From: Gemmatimonadota bacterium
Lineage (GTDB): Bacteria > JAAXHH01
Reading direction: 5' to 3'
DNA: 44,099 bases
Assembly (NCBI GenBank): GCA_009837395.1
Contig: VXTP01000018.1
Location: forward strand, 1 to 44,099
Shown: piece after piece, positions 40,981-44,099 of the stretch
How the letters are laid out: every line of letters starts with the position of its first letter
How positions within the stretch are numbered: position 1 is the first letter of the stretch
Notes under the pieces: model-generated
Told to the model about the DNA's origin: nothing
Database searches by the model: none
What the model saw: only the letters and a program-made list of their open reading frames with translations
Program-made: the position numbers and the translations under genes

Positions 40981-42029
40981 ACCATCCCCCGCAACGTCTC
41001 AACCGCCCAGTCCAGATACTCGTCCTGGGTCAGATCTCCCTCGACCAGGTCCGGCCGGTGACCGCCCCACTCCGTTGCCAGCACCAACGTCTCGCCGATA
41101 TCCCATAGTGTCCATGCGTTCGCGAAAACCGGCAGGCAGTCCAGTTCCTGCTGCGTCAGTGGACGCACTCGGTTGTAACCTTCCAGGAAACAGCGCCAGA
41201 TCTCGTCCGTCAGATGGTCGGGCACCGTCTCGATAATGTTGTACTTGAAGGTCGCTACGTCATACGACCGCCAGCCGAAGGCACACTGGTCGAAATCCAG
41301 GATGCAGTATCCGTTGTCGGGATGGTACAAGATGTTTCCGACGTGCAGATCGGCGTGGATGAGACCGTAGATGTCCTTACCCTTGCCCAGTCCGCTGATT
41401 TGCCGGCGCATGTGATCGGCGTAATCCTTGAAGAAAGCCAGGTCCTCGCCGCGCCGCTCCTTCAGGATGGATTCCAGCGTATGCAACGGGCCGTCCAGCA
41501 GGTATTGGAGATCAAAATGGTGACGACGATAAGGTTTTGGAAACTGGTCCGCCTGCTGGTGAACCTCAGCCACCGCAGCACCGAAGGAGGTCACGACCGG
41601 TTCCTTCACCTCGGGATACCAGGTCACGTGCTCCTCGCCTTCGAAGAAGCGGAACAGGGCGCTGCAGGCCCCGTCGCGCCAGGGGTCGGGGCTGCCGGAC
41701 CCAGCATCCAGAACACTCAGCCGCTCGCCATCCAGCCGTCTGACCGGTTCGGGTACGGCCAGGTTGTATTCTCCCAGGTAGGCCAGAAGGTCGAGCTCGT
41801 ACCGGTAGGCCTCGGGATTGCGGACGTAGAAATCGTGGTCGGTATAGATTCGGTAGACGTACCGCTGATCCTGCGAGGTTATGATAAAGTTCCTGTTGGC
41901 CCCGGGCTCCAGTTCGTGTACATCGACGGGTGGAGCCAGGCCATAGTGCTCCACCAGGTATGCGGCGACGGCGGAACAGGACTGCTCCGAGGATTTATCA
42001 GATGCGGAAGAATCGGAAGTATTGTTCAT
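40977..42029 (-). CDS. APH/choline-kinase-like phosphotransferase
   Basis: A 350-residue protein of the aminoglycoside phosphotransferase fold. YGLIHADLHVGNILY holds the catalytic Asp and Asn, and CILDFDQCAFGW the metal-binding Asp. FRFFEGEEHVTW lies in the N-lobe region. The length and helical C-terminus resemble the homoserine-kinase/choline-kinase-like branch, so a small metabolite is as likely a substrate as an aminoglycoside. I chose the ATG at 42029; a TTG at 42041 is possible. It is followed with overlap by the exported protein gene. Confidence 0.88.
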   Translation of the reverse strand: MNNTSDSSASDKSSEQSCSAVAAYLVEHYGLAPPVDVHELEPGANRNFIITSQDQRYVYRIYTDHDFYVRNPEAYRYELDLLAYLGEYNLAVPEPVRRLDGERLSVLDAGSGSPDPWRDGACSALFRFFEGEEHVTWYPEVKEPVVTSFGAAVAEVHQQADQFPKPYRRHHFDLQYLLDGPLHTLESILKERRGEDLAFFKDYADHMRRQISGLGKGKDIYGLIHADLHVGNILYHPDNGYCILDFDQCAFGWRSYDVATFKYNIIETVPDHLTDEIWRCFLEGYNRVRPLTQQELDCLPVFANAWTLWDIGETLVLATEWGGHRPDLVEGDLTQDEYLDWAVETLRGMV

Positions 42030-42198
42030 GATGGAAGCCAATATTAGGGAGTATCCTTGACCATGACAACAGGTTTATTTTCATTGCCTGAGCGATCCTA
42101 TATCGTCGACCTGATGTCCGGCCAGCAACAGCTCGACCTGGTGAGTTGCTTCGGACTGAACGAGATGTGCCGGACCCGCACATCTATCTGAGGAATGT

Positions 42199-43320
42199 AT
42201 GAGTAAGGCGGGATTCATGAATCGTGTGTTGATCTGCCTTCTCGGTGCAATGATAGTCGTTGCCGCGTTTTTCGCCTATCTGTTGTTTCGCCCGGATGTC
42301 GGGACGCGGATTTTCTTCGGAGCAGGTCCCTCATCGGTAGAAATCAAGTTCAAGAACGATTACGAGGTCCCCGCCGCAGACGAGAAAACCGAGGCGATCG
42401 TGGCGGCTGCAAGGCTCTTTATGGATTCACTGGATAACAATCAGAGGCAAGCGGCGACATACCGGTTTACCGATAACGCTCAGCGCTCAAACTGGTCCAA
42501 CTTACCCGAGGGGATGGTTCCGCGTGGAGGTGTAATGCTCGGTGATCTCACTGAAGCACAGCGGGCGAATCTGGATGAACTTCTTGGGGAGCTGCTCAGT
42601 GAAGCCGGCATGGAGAACATCACGCATCAGCTGGCCGCGGAAGACCTGCTGATCTCAGGAGACGTGCTCGGCGTCATGAAATACGGCAGCAGGTATTTCA
42701 CCGCTGCATTTCTCGGTGAACCGTCCACTACTGAGCCCTGGATGTTCCAGTTCGGCGGGCACCATCTCGCCATAAACGCCACCGTATTCGGACCGAACGT
42801 TTCCTTTTCGCCTATGCTGACGGGTGGCCAACCGCTGCACCTGCGCTTTGACGGTGACGATATCTTCGTTACGCGAAGGGAAACTGCGGCAGCACAGGCG
42901 TTCATGGAGAGCCTTACGGACAAACAGAAAGGACAAGCCGTGCGTTCAGATCGGCCCATCGACCTTCAGTTGGGGCCGGGAAAGTATGGTGTTACCGTTG
43001 CGCCGGAAGGCATCAAGGGAAGCGAACTGACCGCCATGCAGAAAACGTTGCTCCTGGATGTCATTGAGGCCCGTCTGGGTTTCATGAACAATGACGATTA
43101 TGCGCAGAAAATGAAAGCGGTCGTGGCCGGTATCGAGGATACGTATTTCGGATGGTGGGGACGGCAGGATGTCCCGGGCGCCGTGTATTTTCGCGTTACC
43201 GGCCCGTCCATCGTACTCGAATACGCGGTTCAAAACGGCGAGGACACCGTAGATCACGTACACAGCCTGTATCGTGAGATGGACAACGACTACGGTTACG
43301 CGTGGATTGGGGCCGAGTGA
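42199..43320 (+). CDS. DUF3500-like exported protein
   Basis: A 373-residue protein with an N-terminal membrane or signal segment (about residues 9-29). The core WMFQFGGHHLAINATVFGPN, followed by SPMLTGGQPL, is the signature of the DUF3500 family, as is the early RFTDNAQRSNWSNLP. Function of the family is not established. AGGA precedes the ATG. Base composition is lower in G+C than the central window. The 170 bases before it contain only a weak 42-codon frame. Confidence 0.85.
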   Translation: MSKAGFMNRVLICLLGAMIVVAAFFAYLLFRPDVGTRIFFGAGPSSVEIKFKNDYEVPAADEKTEAIVAAARLFMDSLDNNQRQAATYRFTDNAQRSNWSNLPEGMVPRGGVMLGDLTEAQRANLDELLGELLSEAGMENITHQLAAEDLLISGDVLGVMKYGSRYFTAAFLGEPSTTEPWMFQFGGHHLAINATVFGPNVSFSPMLTGGQPLHLRFDGDDIFVTRRETAAAQAFMESLTDKQKGQAVRSDRPIDLQLGPGKYGVTVAPEGIKGSELTAMQKTLLLDVIEARLGFMNNDDYAQKMKAVVAGIEDTYFGWWGRQDVPGAVYFRVTGPSIVLEYAVQNGEDTVDHVHSLYREMDNDYGYAWIGAE

Positions 43321-43520
43321 ATGCTGCGAGCGTGTTTAAACGTCCTGGCGTTGGCAGTAGTCGTCTAGGCGTTGGCAGCGGATCGTCCAGTTTAATGGGT
43401 CCGGATCGTTTACATTGCAGGATCGATCCGTACCCGATTAGGTCTCAAAAGATCCCAGCCTGTTTGGTATGTTTTGACCGGCGCAGGACCGTCTACATTC
43501 GTACCCGACATCAAGGCTCA

Positions 43521-44099
43521 TCAAGGCTGTTCGTAGATTCGTTCACGATACATCTCGGCAAGCTTCTCGGCCTGTTCGATTTGGTTTGTTGACATGAAAA
43601 CCCTGAAGATTCTTCTGTTGTCTATCGCCAGACTGTCTCCCTGTGATGCCGCGACCTGATTCCAAGCATAGCCCAGGATCTTGTTTTCTGGCACTCCATC
43701 GGCATTAAAATAGGCGTGCCCCAGGTTAATCTGGGACGAGGTAAGACCCTGCTCGGCGGCCAGACGGTACAATAATATCGCTTCCTCGTCGTTCTCCGGT
43801 GTGCCATCGCCATTGTCGTACATTACAGCAAGGTTATGTTGCGCATCCGGGTCACCGTTTTTCGCCGCCAGTTTGTACCAATGCATAGCTTCTTCGTTGT
43901 TTTCTGTTACGCCTTTGCCGTTGTCATAGATGATACCCAGGCTCAGTTGAGCGTTTACGATTCCCTGTTCTGCGGCGAGTCGCAACCATAGTAAAGCTTC
44001 AACAACATTCTCTTCAACCCCAGTTCCTTGGAAATACATAATTGCCAGATTATGTTGAGCGGAAGCATTGCCCTGCTCGGCAGCCAGACGATACCATCT
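43521..44099 (-). CDS. Sel1-like repeat protein (start beyond window)
   Basis: The frame is open to the window edge; 192 residues are visible. Four Sel1 repeats of about 36 residues are seen, for example VEALLWLRLAAEQGIVNAQL, EEAMHWYKLAAKNGDPDAQH and EEAILLYRLAAEQGLTSSQI, each followed by an L-x-x-x-Y-x-x-G-x-G/D-x-x-E-N turn. The last repeat degenerates before a charged helical C-terminus. Such repeats form a solenoid for protein binding. The gap 43321-43520 before the convergent DUF3500 gene holds short direct repeats (ggcgttggcag twice, catcaaggct twice) and no gene. Confidence 0.9.
   Translation of the reverse strand, partial: RWYRLAAEQGNASAQHNLAIMYFQGTGVEENVVEALLWLRLAAEQGIVNAQLSLGIIYDNGKGVTENNEEAMHWYKLAAKNGDPDAQHNLAVMYDNGDGTPENDEEAILLYRLAAEQGLTSSQINLGHAYFNADGVPENKILGYAWNQVAASQGDSLAIDNRRIFRVFMSTNQIEQAEKLAEMYRERIYEQP

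Noticed and set aside
42063-42191. 42-codon plus-strand frame before the DUF3500-like gene
   Set aside because: No properly spaced ribosome site and no recognisable feature; kept only as a weak possibility.

Overview
The window looks like a piece of chromosome from an uncultured, G+C-rich, probably marine or host-associated bacterium. Gene density is high, short ATGA/GTGA overlaps are common, and no rRNA, tRNA, prophage, insertion sequence or CRISPR array was seen. Several metabolic families (a sulfatase, a phytanoyl-CoA dioxygenase-like protein, three Gfo/Idh/MocA oxidoreductases, an AP-endonuclease-2-type TIM barrel, two DSD1-like aldolases and an NHL-type propeller) are typical of scavenging FCB-group or Planctomycete-like lineages such as Latescibacterota, Poribacteria or Gemmatimonadota. 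The phylum is an inference from gene content only.

Layout. 1-3.5 kb (minus): sulfatase (cut by the window edge), an acidic-repeat lipoprotein, a PhyH-type dioxygenase and a PLP aminotransferase. 3.8-5.3 kb: a PC4-like DNA-binding protein facing, with no spacer, a histidine phosphatase fused to 3-methyladenine DNA glycosylase I. 5.6-10 kb (plus): a tightly overlapped four-gene spermidine/putrescine-type ABC importer. 10-15.8 kb (minus): Rieske oxygenase, two-domain M16 protease, Gfo/Idh oxidoreductase and NHL-like propeller. 16-18.4 kb: arsR-arsI, a trans-sulfuration PLP enzyme, and on the minus strand a small membrane protein with a zinc-ribbon-like tail. 18.6-21.5 kb (plus): a tandem-repeat promoter, Gfo/Idh, TIM-barrel isomerase and bacilliredoxin. 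21.5-25.5 kb (minus): queF, a second solute-binding protein interrupted by an amber codon and of lower G+C, a conserved unknown, and inositol-3-phosphate synthase. 25.7-30.1 kb: LysR regulator, CcmH-like protein, a two-gene microprotein unit (one transmembrane, one heptad coiled coil), and an MFS transporter fused to HEAT repeats. 30.2-35 kb (plus): Gfo/Idh, two DSD1-like proteins, a crotonase, a small unknown, then a strong intrinsic terminator. 35.3-40.4 kb (plus): ABC-F ATPase, YpdA-like flavoprotein, DCC-type thiol protein, purE and purK. 40.4-44.1 kb: a lower-G+C end with a small exported protein, an APH-type kinase, a DUF3500-like protein and a Sel1-repeat protein (cut by the edge).

Themes. 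The importer and Rieske oxygenase together suggest uptake and oxidation of amine-type compounds, but the genes are convergent and the substrate is unknown. Bacilliredoxin plus the YpdA-like reductase and the DCC protein suggest a bacillithiol-type thiol system. ArsR-ArsI points to breakdown of methylated arsenicals. The least ordinary items are the phosphatase-TagI fusion, the amber-split paralogous binding protein, the microprotein pair, the lipoprotein resembling the C-terminal half of SAM hydrolases, the repeat array that supplies a -35 box, the apparently leaderless arsR, and the MFS-HEAT fusion.
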